Below are positions 1 to 11,837 of a stretch of 64,000 nt of DNA, piece after piece (within the stretch, counting starts at the first letter, position 1; each line of letters begins with the position of its first letter). The notes below the pieces were generated by a model. It saw only the letters and a list, made by a program, of their open reading frames with translations. It had not been told where the DNA came from and searched no databases. Origin of the DNA: Oryza sativa Japonica Group (lineage: Eukaryota; Streptophyta; Magnoliopsida; Poales; Poaceae); contig NC_089039.1 in NCBI RefSeq assembly GCF_034140825.1, forward strand, positions 25,734,501-25,798,500, in the 5' to 3' direction. Position numbers and translations under genes: made by a program.

Positions 1-153
1 TAATAAAAAGGTGGATATGGATATTTAATTATTAGAATTATCTCCCTGCTGTGCAATGCAACTTGCGAAACGACCAAAGAAACAAGTTTCTCTTATTGAC
101 TTTTTGCCCAAAAACCTGAGTTCTTTTTTTCTGTTCTTGCAATGGACGAGCAG

Positions 154-591
154 ATTGTGAGATACTTGGAGGGGGAGCTGTCAATAGATGACCTGAACGC
201 CGGCGTCGCACCGGGGCAGAGCTCGCTGCGCTCGCAGGAGCACTCCGGCGACATGACGGAGCTGGTGCGGCGGCGGCTCAGGAGGGTCGCGTTCCCGCCG
301 GGCAGCGGCGTCACCGTCACCGGCACCGGCGCCGTCACCGACAGCGGCTACCTGAGCGAGGCGACGAGCGAGTACGGGGTGAACCCATCCATCAGCTCGA
401 GCAGCGGCGGCGACGACGACGACACGGCCGGCGAGGTGGTCGGCGGCGTCACCGCCACCAGCCGGCCGCACGCCGCCGCCGCCGCGTCCAGCCCGGACAC
501 GTCCGAGGTGGCGTCACCGCACGCCGGCGAGCTCGCCGCCGACGCCGCCAAGCCGATGAGCAGACGAACACGCCTCGGCCGCTTTCCGTGA
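154..591 (+). CDS. Last exon of a PERK-type proline-rich receptor-like kinase (partial)
   Basis: This is the C-terminal exon of a receptor-like Ser/Thr kinase; the rest lies left of the window. The first residues, IVRYLEGELSIDDL followed by NAGVAPGQSS, match the end of the kinase domain and start of the tail in PERK proteins (typically IVRALEGD..LDDL..G.RPGQS). The exon is placed from the acceptor gagcag at 148-153, in phase 0, because PERK genes have an intron just before this motif. An in-frame ATG at 142 is in the intron and is not a start. About 100 residues of low-complexity tail follow, rich in Ser, Gly, Ala and Asp, ending in TGA at 589-591. PERKs are plasma-membrane sensors of cell-wall state. 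No kinase catalytic residues are visible here, so the family call rests on the tail motif. Confidence 0.72.
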   Translation: MVRYLEGELSIDDLNAGVAPGQSSLRSQEHSGDMTELVRRRLRRVAFPPGSGVTVTGTGAVTDSGYLSEATSEYGVNPSISSSSGGDDDDTAGEVVGGVTATSRPHAAAAASSPDTSEVASPHAGELAADAAKPMSRRTRLGRFP

Positions 592-742
592 GCGCACTGG
601 ATCTCTCTTTTTCACCGGTGGTAAGTGGTATAATTGTACATGCGTAAAAGTGGCTAATAGTGGATGAATTTTTCAGCTCATTTTTTCTTCGGTTTTAGCA
701 AGGTTTTGTCTGAATTTATTGTCGCGATTAATTTCGCACTAA

Positions 743-1042
743 GGGCCTGTTCATTTTATCAAATTTTGGCAATACTAAATTTTGGCAACTATGCCAAAAT
801 TAATTTTGGTAAAGTTGTTAAAAAAGTGGCTACATTTAGTTTGCTGCCAAATTTTGGTAACTATATAAGAAATACTACCAAAATTTTGGCAACTATGCTA
901 AAATTTTGGCATAGTTACTAAAATTTTGATAGTATTTCTTATATAGTTACCAAAATTTGGCAGCAAACTAAATGTAGCCACTTTTTTAACAACTTTACCA
1001 AAATTTGATAAGGTTGAAAATGACATCAAAGTGAACAGGCCC
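743..1042. mobile_element. Tourist-like MITE, 300 bp near-perfect palindrome
   Basis: The ends are gggcctgttca and tgaacaggccc, and both flanks are TAA (740-742 and 1043-1045), the target duplication of PIF/Harbinger-type Tourist elements. Almost the whole length is self-complementary: repeated accaaaattttgg and caaattttggtaac motifs in the left arm recur inverted in the right. A shorter copy lies at 10885-11043. A transcript through it would fold into a long hairpin. Confidence 0.88.
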
Positions 1043-1288
1043 TAAACGAAAAGAGAGCAAAGTTGGATTAGCAGTCAACGTGAACCACATGGGACGGATC
1101 AGTGATGAGTGAGCTGTACAGAACTTTCATGTTTCTTCCATTTGTTAGGTTGTCAATACACCTGTCCTTGAGAAGATGCCATGTGGATAATTATCATCCA
1201 CGCCTCTGCTATCAGTCACTATCATTGGTCATGCAACACAAGCGTACGATCCAATCAATGATTATCCATCCTTAAGCAGTTTTCTTAA

Positions 1289-1714
1289 AGTTCTCAACTC
1301 AATTTCCCCGTTTTCCACTTTCACATTTTCAAACTACTATTTTTTTTATAAAAATGTTACTTAAAAATCATATTAATTTATTTTTTAAAAAATATTTAAT
1401 ATTTAGTTAATCATGTATTAATGAGTTGCTTTGTTTTACGTGCGTGAGGATAAGTTTCCAATACCTAGCAACGAACTCAGCCATACCTACTCTTTCTCTC
1501 CAATTGGAGGGATATACTCAGCGCATGCGAAACAAGAAAACTCATTAGCAAATGATCAATTAAATATTAACTATTATAAAATTTAAAAATAAATTTATTT
1601 AATATGTTTTAAAAACAACTTCAACCTAGAACCTTTATGTAAAAACACACCATTTAATCGTTTAAAAAATATGTTAACAGAAAACGAAAAAGTTAAAATT
1701 TTGAGTTAAGAACG
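1289..1714. repeat. Degenerate inverted-repeat element, unclassified
   Basis: The left arm (gttctcaactcaattt then cgttttc, 1290-1320) is matched by an inverted right arm (gaaaacgaaaa ... ttgagttaagaac, 1680-1713). The AT-rich interior, with tattaatttattttttaaa and ttaatcatgtattaatg, resembles segments at 23.26-23.37 kb and 58.48-58.56 kb, so this is a dispersed rice repeat family. Ends and target duplication could not be fixed. Confidence 0.5.
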
Positions 1715-1991
1715 AGGAACGGGTCTTAGTAGTCAGGGTTTACAATTTGGCTCGCGAACTTTGAGACCCATGGAGACGTTGATTTTTTTTTGTTAATTTT
1801 GAATGAATTTTGATAAATTTCCAACAGATTGTATCAGGTGCACATATAAATTCACGAAATTCAACGAAGAGCCGCCATCACAAATGATGAGCCCCATTGT
1901 AAATCCGGAATGTGGCTTGCTGCGAAAGTTCCCCTATCGAACGATTCGCATGATCCATAGCAACCAGTTTGAAATATGGAAATACTCCTAC

Positions 1992-2138
1992 GGGAGTGTT
2001 TAGTTTACACCAAAATTAAAAGTTTGGTTGAAATTAGAACGATGTGATGGAAAAGTTGAAAGTTTATGTGTGTATGAAAGTTTTGATGTGATAGAAAAGT
2101 CGGAAGTTTGAAAAAATATTTTGAAACTAAACACGGCC
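1992..2138. mobile_element. Short MITE with gtgtttagtt terminal repeats
   Basis: The left end gggagtgtttagtt is complemented by aactaaacacggcct at the right. The interior holds imperfect direct repeats (gatgtgatggaaaagttgaaagttt and gatgtgatagaaaagtcggaagttt). This is a Tourist-like structure of about 147 bp. The target duplication is not clear. Confidence 0.6.
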
Positions 2139-2393
2139 TATGTATATGAAGTCCACGTGATCCAATTTTCAAGCAAATCGATGATAATAAGCTGTTGGTA
2201 AACAAATGAAGCAATAATATAGGTAAAAGTATATCTCTGTGCTTAACAATTGAAAAGATAATGATGTAAAATAAAACCACAATATTAAAATATTAAAAAC
2301 ATAATTTTAAATTTTGCCTGTGACTAATAATAACTCAACTGGTAAACGATGAGTCTATACAAATTGAGTAAATTTTGATGGGCAAATGTCTAA

Positions 2394-2827
2394 GGGCTTG
2401 TTTGAAATGCAAAATAGAAAAAAACGTAGGAATAAAAAAAGTATATGAATATGATAGGATTGTATATGTAAAATAGAGGAATGAAAACATATAAATTTTT
2501 TGCTCTCCGTGCGCAAAATTCTTACAACAAATAGACTAGAGTGGATTTTTTCTTTGGAAACATGGGCAGGGAATAGTATTCCTCTGGATTCAAGGTAGCA
2601 AGCCCTTTGAAACGAATATATGTACATTATCCAATTTAAAGGAATCATCAATCCTTCCACACTCTTCTCTTGTTTGGTGTGTTTAACTTGTCTTGAACTA
2701 CACTCTCTTTTGAAGTGGATCTTTGCAATAATTGGCTGTAGTTCTTTTTAACAAAGGCCAGGATATTATATTCCGTTATAAAAAAAAATCAATCCTTCCA
2801 CACATTTCCTCTATTTCAAATGAGCCC
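2394..2827. mobile_element. Tourist-like MITE in the Rab7 upstream region
   Basis: The terminal repeats are gggcttgtttgaaat and atttcaaatgagccc, flanked by TAA on both sides (2391-2393 and 2828-2830). The element is 434 bp. It ends about 350 bp before the Rab7 start codon, so it sits in that gene's promoter or upstream region. Confidence 0.82.
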
Positions 2828-3176
2828 TAAAATTGCATGCTCACGAAACTGGAGAGAAGTTTAAATTGTGTAACTCCTACGCCTACGCATCCTATCTCTG
2901 TTGCCAAGCGTGTGGTCGCCACCTCACACGGACACGCATCCGTTCCGTTCCGTTCCCCCGGGTTTCCGGTCTCCTCCCCCTACCTCGGGATCGTCTCGGG
3001 TGTGCGCGTGCGCCCACAAAAACGCCGCACGCACCCACGCACGCACGCAAGCAAAGCAAACGCGACAGCTTCGCCTCGTCTCTCCCCCCCGAGTCCCCAA
3101 CCCCTCCTCCTCCTCCTCTTCCCCTTCCCCGCGCCGCGGCGAGATCGCTCCCCCCGGGGGCAGCAGCTAGATCCCG

Positions 3177-5478
3177 ATGGCTTCGCGCCGCCGCACCCTC
3201 CTCAAGGTCATCATCCTCGGCGACAGCGGGTGAGCGATTCGGATCTCCCCCCCACCTCCCCATCTCAGTCCGCGGCCGTTTTTTTTTCTTGGGCTTCGGT
3301 TTATCGCTGACTTGGTTTCGTTGCGATCTAGGGTTGGGAAGACGTCCCTGATGAACCAGTATCCTTCGATTCGGATAGGGGATGGCGGATGATATAGCCC
3401 GCGTCGTTTCACGAACACGGGCGGGTTTTTTTTTCTTCTTCGATTTATTTGGGGGTTTTGTTTTCTTGAGCTGTGATTTAATTCAGATATGTGAACAAGA
3501 AGTTCAGCAACCAGTACAAGGCTACGATTGGCGCGGATTTCCTCACCAAGGAGGTTCAGTTCGAGGATAGGCTCTTCACTTTGCAAGTAAGATATTTCTT
3601 TTCCCCCGCACTGGTTCTTCTCCTCATCGCGCCGAGATTAATTAGGTCCGTTCATGGGAAGCGAATTTGTATGAGCTTGATTAGTTACTTAACTGCTCCA
3701 CTCCGAGCTCAATGTAGAGAAGATGTTTCTAGCTGTTTACTTCTGAAATGTTTGTTTGTACATGCATCATTGACTTGAAGTTTGCACGACTGATTGAGTC
3801 TCAATATGGTCTATAACTCTAAACTCTACGGTTTTGGTTTATTTAGATGTTGTGATTTAAATTTTCAAGATCGAATTGCGTGGCATTAATTGATTGAACA
3901 ATGAGCAGGCACCTTTTCCATTAATTTCGTGGTTTCATGGATTGATTGAAGTACTTGAATTTAGTCTTTTTTGCTTATGTAAATTGGTATTTTGGCTGGA
4001 AACAATGTACAACCAGTTATTTTGCATGATGGAAATAATGGCAGGAAAAGTTATTGTCATTTTAAGAATTTATTCACTTTATGCTTTGTCAGAGAATAGA
4101 AATCAAGTGCCAGCCTAGTTCCTACTTTCTTCTGTCCGATACTTTGCAAGGTTATAAAAAGTACTTCCGTTATGTCTTTTGGAATTACCACACATGTTTT
4201 TGTGCCCCAAGCCTGCTCTTTACCAATCCTAAAGCTCTTGCTCCTGCTTAAGTAACAAACTACATCATTTTCAGATTAGTTCTGCGTATTCTAATGGACT
4301 AAACATCTCTTCTAGGTACCTACTGCATGTTTATGTTGCTTCTTATCTCTATTTAGAGCATGTCTATTGTATGCATAAGAAATCTATTTGTCAAGTTTTT
4401 CTGATTTCACATTCTGTTTTATTTGAAGTCTATGCATGCCCCAGTCTGATGTGTTAGATGTACGGCTGTCATGCATACAAATAAATTGGGAGGATCACCA
4501 TCTCTTATTTGCTGGTTTATTTTGCTGAACCGTGTATTTTGTTGCAGATATGGGATACTGCTGGCCAGGAAAGGTTTCAGAGTCTTGGTGTTGCATTCTA
4601 CCGTGGAGCAGATTGCTGTGTTCTAGTTTATGATGTCAATTCTATGAAGTCATTTGATAATCTTAACAACTGGCGTGAAGAATTTCTAATTCAGGTAATG
4701 TGTTTTCTATAATTAGTCATGAATCATGTCATTTCTGTCTCACTTTGGATGTTTGACTTTACAGGCAAGCCCATCAGACCCTGATAACTTCCCTTTTGTT
4801 CTTTTGGGCAACAAAGTTGATGTAGACGGTGGCAACAGCCGTGTGGTAATTATCGTTCCTTCTTCAGCTTTCTAACAGAAGTTCCTTTTAATCAGATTCC
4901 ATATCTTCTCTCGGTGGCTGATATGGATACGCCAAACTGGATAATATTTTAGGTCTCTGAGAAGAAGGCAAAGGCATGGTGTGCCTCTAAAGGGAATATC
5001 CCATACTTTGAGACATCTGCCAAGGATGGTACAAACGTGGAGGAGGCTTTCCAGTGCATTGTAAAGAATGCTCTGAAGAATGAACCAGAGGAAGAACTGT
5101 AAGCACACTCTCTCCTTACTCTCTTTGATCTTTTGTAAAGATTTAACAACCTTTATTGCAATTGGTGGTTGATCATTTGATCTACCTGAAAGTGCAATAG
5201 TTCTTTCAGTTGGCCATTGCTTCAATCATTATGTACATTAAATAGTCAATAGCGAGTTGCTTTTGTTTTTTAGACACAATGCACTGTTTCTGTTTCATGG
5301 TACCGTCTTCTCTTTGCATGGTCATGGGACTGGCTTAGCATCACCACACATCTACATTTGGTTATATTTCTGCCGGTTTTTGTTTTTTGATATCACGAAA
5401 TGCTCTTGAAGGTATGTGCCGGACACCGTGGATGTGGTGGGTGGCAACCGGGCCCAAAGATCATCAGGCTGCTGCTAG
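3177..5478 (+). CDS. RAB7: Rab7 (RabG3-type) small GTPase
   Basis: Rab7 controls late-endosome and vacuole fusion on the cytosolic face of those membranes. Seven coding exons join in frame: 3177-3229, 3332-3358, 3487-3586, 4548-4694, 4765-4845, 4953-5098 and 5412-5478, giving 206 residues, the normal Rab7 length. Visible motifs are the P-loop GDSGVGKT (15-22), switch [16 protein letters not shown] (62-68), NKVD (125-128), SAK (158-160) and a C-terminal SSGCC with two Cys for geranylgeranylation. The Rab7-specific start [15 protein letters not shown] fixes the ATG. The leader is GC-rich and begins just after a Tourist-like MITE. No frame break is seen, and the gene looks intact. Confidence 0.97.
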
Positions 5479-6035
5479 AACATGATGGACCATGAGGGCT
5501 GAGACTGTTGGCTATGCGGTAACAGAACTACCTTTGGACATTGCTGTGCCTCCATGGTGACTCTCAAGGACCCATTCGTAACCTTTTCAATCACCTCATG
5601 TACCCAGTTAAGATTGATGCGTCTGGCCTGAGTTGTCAAATTTGTGGATGTTGTGCAGTTTATCAGTAGCGTCATATCTTTGTGAATACAATCGGTGAAA
5701 TAAGTCGAGTGTAAACTGAAGTTTCTCCATTATGGTTCTCTCTGAAACGAACAAGATGAATTTGTTTTGTCTGCATTGAGGCTGCATTTCTGCATTGACC
5801 ATCCTAGTTGGGTTTCTGTTGCTGGTTATGAAACCTTATGTAGTTATGCAACGTAAGAACCTGTTCGGAATTTTGGAGGCGAAGAATCACGAATAGGAAA
5901 ATTTCCTGAATTTGTATCGTTGTTTGCTTGAGCCATATTTATGTTACATTTTCTGCCGAAAAAGAAAAAGAAAAAGAAATTTGCTTCGACCTCTTCATCA
6001 TATTTAAATCAAAGAAAACGATTTTCTTTTTCTTA

Positions 6036-6260
6036 CTACCTCCGAGTATAAGAAGTTGGACATGGCTATTGGTAGAATTAAATTAAGGAATATTGTTATT
6101 TGTTGAGAAGTAGAGATACGTGGAGTAATTAAATGGTGGAGAGTTGTGATTGGTTGGGAATGTGATGTTATTAGAAATGTTATATTTTGAGATAAATTCT
6201 AAGAGCTAGGAGCTATTATTATTATTATATTATATTTTGAATGCTTTGGGACGAAGGAAG
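6036..6260. mobile_element. Stowaway MITE
   Basis: The ends ctacctccgagtata and gggacgaaggaag are inverted, with TA at 6034-6035 and 6261-6262. The element is 225 bp, between the 3' end of Rab7 and the promoter of the next gene. The stretch from the Rab7 stop (5478) to here is 3' UTR and plain AT-rich spacer. Confidence 0.8.
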
Positions 6261-6483
6261 TATGTTTCAAATGGTAGTACCATGCATTTTGACGAGAGCG
6301 AGGAGGCCGACGAAATAGCAATGATCACGGGCCGGACATGTCGCGGACGCGGCGCGCACACGCCGACAAGCAGTTCGCTCTCCACCCATTCCTTCCACGT
6401 TTCCCCCCTCGCCCCAATCACGCGCGTTAACTCCCGCGCCGCGCCGCCGGCCACTGTGCTCGCCGCGGCACGCGCTCCCTCCC

Positions 6484-6490
6484 TATATAA
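6484..6490 (+). promoter_or_regulatory. TATA box of the 6566 gene
   Basis: TATATAA lies 75 bp before the ATG in a GC-rich leader, a normal position for a plant RNA polymerase II core promoter. Confidence 0.65.
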
Positions 6491-6565
6491 GCAGGTCGCC
6501 GTGCGTTCCGTCGTTTGGCGTAGTGTGCAGGTGTAGCTAAGTTAGCAGTAGTAGTAGTAACTTGT

Positions 6566-7108
6566 ATGGCAATGCCTATGGCGGCGGCGGCGGCACGGGC
6601 TTACGGCGTTGCCACTCCTCCCGGCGGCTACGTCTCGTTTGCGTGTGCTGCCATGGCGACGACGCGCACCGGCGCGAGGAGAGCGGCCGCCGCCGTCGTC
6701 GTCCTCAGCCACGCGTCGGGGGGTGGTGGTGGCCGTGGCCCCCGGGGCGGCGGCGAGCGGGAGGAGGAGCCCACCGACGCGTCGTCGTCGTGGTTGGTTG
6801 ACGAGGACATGGCCACGCTGCGGCGGCGCATCCGCGAGGCGAGGGAGGCGGAGGAGGAGGAGGGCTATGGCGGCGGTGGCGGCGGTGGGCTCCCGGCGGA
6901 GTGGACGGAGCTGGAGCGGCGGCACCACGGGAGCTACGTCGCCGGCGTCCGCGGCGCGGTCGGCCTCCTCCAGGCGCTCCTGGTGAGCGCGCGGCCGGGC
7001 CTCGGCGCCGGCCTCCTCGCGCTGCTGCTGCTCGGCGTCCCGGCCTCCGTGCTCCTCGTGTCCGCGCAGCTGCTCGCCGTCGCCTCCGCGGTGCTCTCCG
7101 GTACATGA
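6566..7108 (+). CDS. Small plant-specific membrane protein, function unknown
   Basis: A single-exon frame of 180 residues opens 75 bp after a TATA box. The N-terminal half is low-complexity Ala/Arg/Gly and could be an organelle transit region. It is followed by an acidic segment (TLRRRIREAREAEEEE) and a conserved core, WTELERRHHGSYVAGVR, then a C-terminal hydrophobic stretch around residues 145-178 predicted to span or hairpin in a membrane. The core (W..LE..H..SY..GV, then LLQALL.SARPG) recurs in uncharacterised plant proteins I recall, so I take it as a real gene. The first ATG is used. An ATG four codons later (6575) would shorten it slightly. No enzymatic motif is visible. Confidence 0.7.
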   Translation: MAMPMAAAAARAYGVATPPGGYVSFACAAMATTRTGARRAAAAVVVLSHASGGGGGRGPRGGGEREEEPTDASSSWLVDEDMATLRRRIREAREAEEEEGYGGGGGGGLPAEWTELERRHHGSYVAGVRGAVGLLQALLVSARPGLGAGLLALLLLGVPASVLLVSAQLLAVASAVLSGT

Positions 7109-7215
7109 TCGCGTCGCGTGTGCGCTTTGCGCTTGCTTGCTTGCAAAATAGTACAGTATAGGGTCTAATTCGTGAAATTTACTGTCACAGTCCAATCAGA
7201 AACTGCATATGCCAC

Positions 7216-7473
7216 CTGAAGCTAGCGTAGCTTGTTAGATTCGCTGTGGTGGAATCCCGGGTTCAAATTATAGATTTGTCACGGACGCTCGCATCTATGG
7301 TTAATTAAATCAGTATGATGGTATGCCTAACGGATACTCGCATTTACAGCTAATTAAGTCAATCTTAAGGTACGCCAACCCAATTTTTCGGAGATGCTCA
7401 TAGGGATAAAGGGGTAGGGTGCAAGTGTGTATGCGCTGTGAGCATCCGTATTTGTATTGTGTTTCTAAAAAAA
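7216..7473 (+). mobile_element. SINE-like retroposon with 17-bp target duplication
   Basis: The flanks GAAACTGCATATGCCAC (7199-7215) and GAAATTGCATATGCCAC (7474-7490) differ at one base, the mark of target-primed insertion. The 258-bp insert carries a polymerase III B-box-like gggttcaaa near 7260 and ends in gtgtttctaaaaaaa, the tail type of rice SINEs. A second actgtgtttctaaaaaaag at about 7517-7535 may be the tail of an older copy. The rest of 7109-7855 is AT-rich spacer. Confidence 0.75.
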
Positions 7474-7855
7474 GAAATTGCATATGCCACTATAAGTTTA
7501 TAACATGTGTTTTTTACTGTGTTTCTAAAAAAAGTTTGTAATCTGCGTTTGCAGAATGCGGCTTATAACAAGGGTTTGGAATGAATATTGACAAATTAAA
7601 TTAATCAGAGCAGACACTCTCAAACAATGGATATATGCTTCTTCTGTCAACATAATACTTGCATTGCAGTGATAGATAACAACACCATGATCAGTTTGAT
7701 ACAAAGAGCAAATCAAGAACTGATAGTTTGAATGATAGTTGGATCACCCTAACCCTCAATAACAACACCAGAAATGAGACAATTGAATAGATCTATTACA
7801 GTATACCCTGAGCATCCCTACTTGGAAAAATGAATAAATTGTGTCCCTCTTGTCT

Positions 7856-9655
<1,800 letters not shown>

Positions 9656-9867
9656 TCACTATGGAGTGGGGAGACACTGGAGTTTGTGTGTTTGACAGTT
9701 GCCGCTAGCTTCAAGAGTTGTTGCCCTTTTCCTTTTTTTTTTTTCGAGATGTGATTATGTGAAGAGTAGTTGAAGGTGTCTTTGTTACTCCTTTATACTA
9801 CCTTGTATGTATATGTCCATTTAGGGGTCAACCAAAAAAAAAGACTAGATACATCCCAAAATATATG

Positions 9868-10075
9868 CCCCATCGTTTCACTTATCGGTGGATATTTGCA
9901 AATAAAAAGTAATCTGTAAATAAAATTTTTATATACGTGTTCTTAGTGATTTAAAAACAAATGATAAAAAATAAACTTTGATGAAAACCCCTAAAATCAG
10001 CTCCAAATTTAAAATTAAAAATTTAATTTTTTGATTGATAAGTATATGCATCAGCTGCTAATGAATCTTGCAATG
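9868..10075. repeat. Dispersed rice repeat, family shared with 41.65-41.82 kb
   Basis: The block reads aaaatttttatatacgtgttc, ttagtgatttaaaa, then aaaacccctaaaatcag and ccaaatttaaaattaaaa. The same order of motifs lies at 41650-41820 inside a haemoglobin intron (cttttatatacgtattctta, ccctaaaatcaac). I recognise it as a common rice MITE-like repeat but could not define ends. Confidence 0.55.
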
Positions 10076-10247
10076 CTTTATTCGAATTTAAGTTTCGGCT
10101 TAGCTTATTAGCGGTCCACAAATCGAGACAGTTTCATTAATGCATGATTAGTTTTAAATTGTGCATTTTCAATAAAACTTTCCATACAGAAGTTTTCATT
10201 AATGCAAGCTGACTTGTTAAAATAACATGCTCAAATGAATAAAGCTA

Positions 10248-10506
10248 TTCTTTCCATTCCATAATATAAGGCACAACCACTTTTTTAATGTTCCATGATA
10301 TAAGACATACATGCATGCATACAATTAACTATGACATTTTCTCCATTAAATTATTAATTCTTTAAATCCTTCACTCTCACATCCTCTAATTCTATTGGAT
10401 GCATGCATTATATTTATTAGGATGATCCAAACTACAAGATGATAATAATTATTTCTTGGTCTTTGGATTAAGGTTGGTTGTGCCTTATATTTTGTAATGG
10501 AGGGAG
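10248..10506. mobile_element. Stowaway MITE
   Basis: The arms tataaggcacaacc (left) and ggttgtgccttata (right) are complementary, ending in aatggagggag, with TA at 10246-10247 and 10507-10508. Length 259 bp. Confidence 0.85.
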
Positions 10507-10884
10507 TAGATTGTTATCTACCTCTTCCTCTACCTCTCATGGGACACAGTAAATGCAATCAAACATACAAAAGGAATAAAGATATCATAAAAAACCATGT
10601 CATTGTAATTTATTACAAATACACAATTGGAAACAATCATGTTCAAGCACGTAAATTTCAAACTGTGTATATATTTTTTTGAGGGAAAAACTGTGTATAT
10701 ATCGTAACCAACGAGTAAAAGAGATAAGAGTTAATTTATAATTTTACATGAGATAACTTGATACCAAAATGAATAATAAAACATTTCATAAGTAATGCTT
10801 CATGAAAAAATATCATTTAGACAGAGCCTGTTACAAGAGAAGAATTCACTTTTCATTTAGCATGTTCATCTTTTTGAAGATAAC

Positions 10885-11043
10885 GGGCCTGTTCACTTTG
10901 ATGTCAAAAAAAACCTTACCAAAATTTTGACAGGATTTCTTATTTAGTTATCAAAATTTGGCAACAAACTAAATGTAGCAACTTTTTTAGTAACTTTACC
11001 AAAATTTGGTAAGGTTGAAAATAACATCAAAGTAAACATGCCC
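10885..11043. mobile_element. Short copy of the palindromic Tourist-like MITE at 743
   Basis: It starts gggcctgttcactttgatgt and ends acatcaaagtaaacatgccc, with internal accaaaatttggtaaggttg shared with the 743-1042 copy. At 159 bp it keeps the ends but about half the interior. The flanks read AAC on both sides, not the usual TAA. The stretch 9680-9867 and the gaps between these repeats hold no gene I can see. Confidence 0.75.
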
Positions 11044-11499
11044 AACATATTAAAATCTCAGCCTCTGCAACTCAGCATGTTCTCCCTAATTGAAGATACG
11101 CTCGAAAATTGTCAAGCACCAAGGATCTTTACGAGCATGGGCAGGTGCATACTTACTATGGCTATATATACTCTATTTATATAAGACATATTCGTTGTAA
11201 AAAATTGTCTGTATATATTATCCCAAAATTGATAAAAACAAACAACTTCAAATCTAAATTTTGAATCTTTGTGGAGACGGTTGGTTAGACAGGTCACCAG
11301 GACAGCGACTTTTCACCACCTCACTCACAACCGGAAAAACGGCGGACCCACCATCCGCGTGCCCGTTTACCTTTTTATCCATGGGCCTCCGTCCGTGGCT
11401 CGGCCCGTGGCCTCGTGCGGCTGGTGGGCCCATCAGCCGATCCGTGGAGTAGAGCTGGGGTCTCCTCAAAGTGGGCCCCACCGGGCCCACCTCATAGCG

Positions 11500-11837
11500 G
11501 ACTATTCACAGCACGGCGGCGGCGGCGACCACCTCGTTTACCCGTGCCACGTAGGACGTGGGCCCCACGTGTCCCTGCCGCTGACACGTGGGCCCTCCTC
11601 GTAAGGTGGAGTCGTACAAACAGCGGCGGAGGCGCACAAGAGAGACCCGTCGCGTCGAACCGAGATTTCTTCGAACAAAAGAAAAAGAAAAGCGAAAAAA
11701 AATAAAAAAAAAACAAGCGCCAGACAAATTCGTCTCCCTCGTTGGAAGTGGAGGCGCGGAGGCGGAAGCTTTTCCTCCTCCTCTCCTCTCCTCTCTACCC
11801 TAGGCGCGATCTGCTCGTCCGCCTCGGCGATCCACAG
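11500..11837 (+). promoter_or_regulatory. GC-rich promoter and probable untranslated first exon of LAZ1
   Basis: A GC-rich, CT-rich leader ends at a good donor (ccacag/gtgccc, donor 11838) with no start codon in frame with LAZ1. The first coding exon begins only at an acceptor at 13540, so I infer a 5' UTR intron of about 1.7 kb, common for this kind of plant gene. The upstream 11.25-11.6 kb carries several cacgtggg and gtggGCCC-type motifs typical of rice promoters. Confidence 0.5.

Noticed and set aside
2833-3351. Long frame of 172 codons overlapping the Rab7 leader and exon 1
   Set aside because: It is a GC-composition artefact in another frame and runs through a splice donor. Rab7 explains the region.
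6542-7195. Minus-strand frame of 217 codons opposite the small membrane protein
   Set aside because: Low-complexity Arg/Ala sequence complementary to a GC-rich exon, with no promoter or domain.
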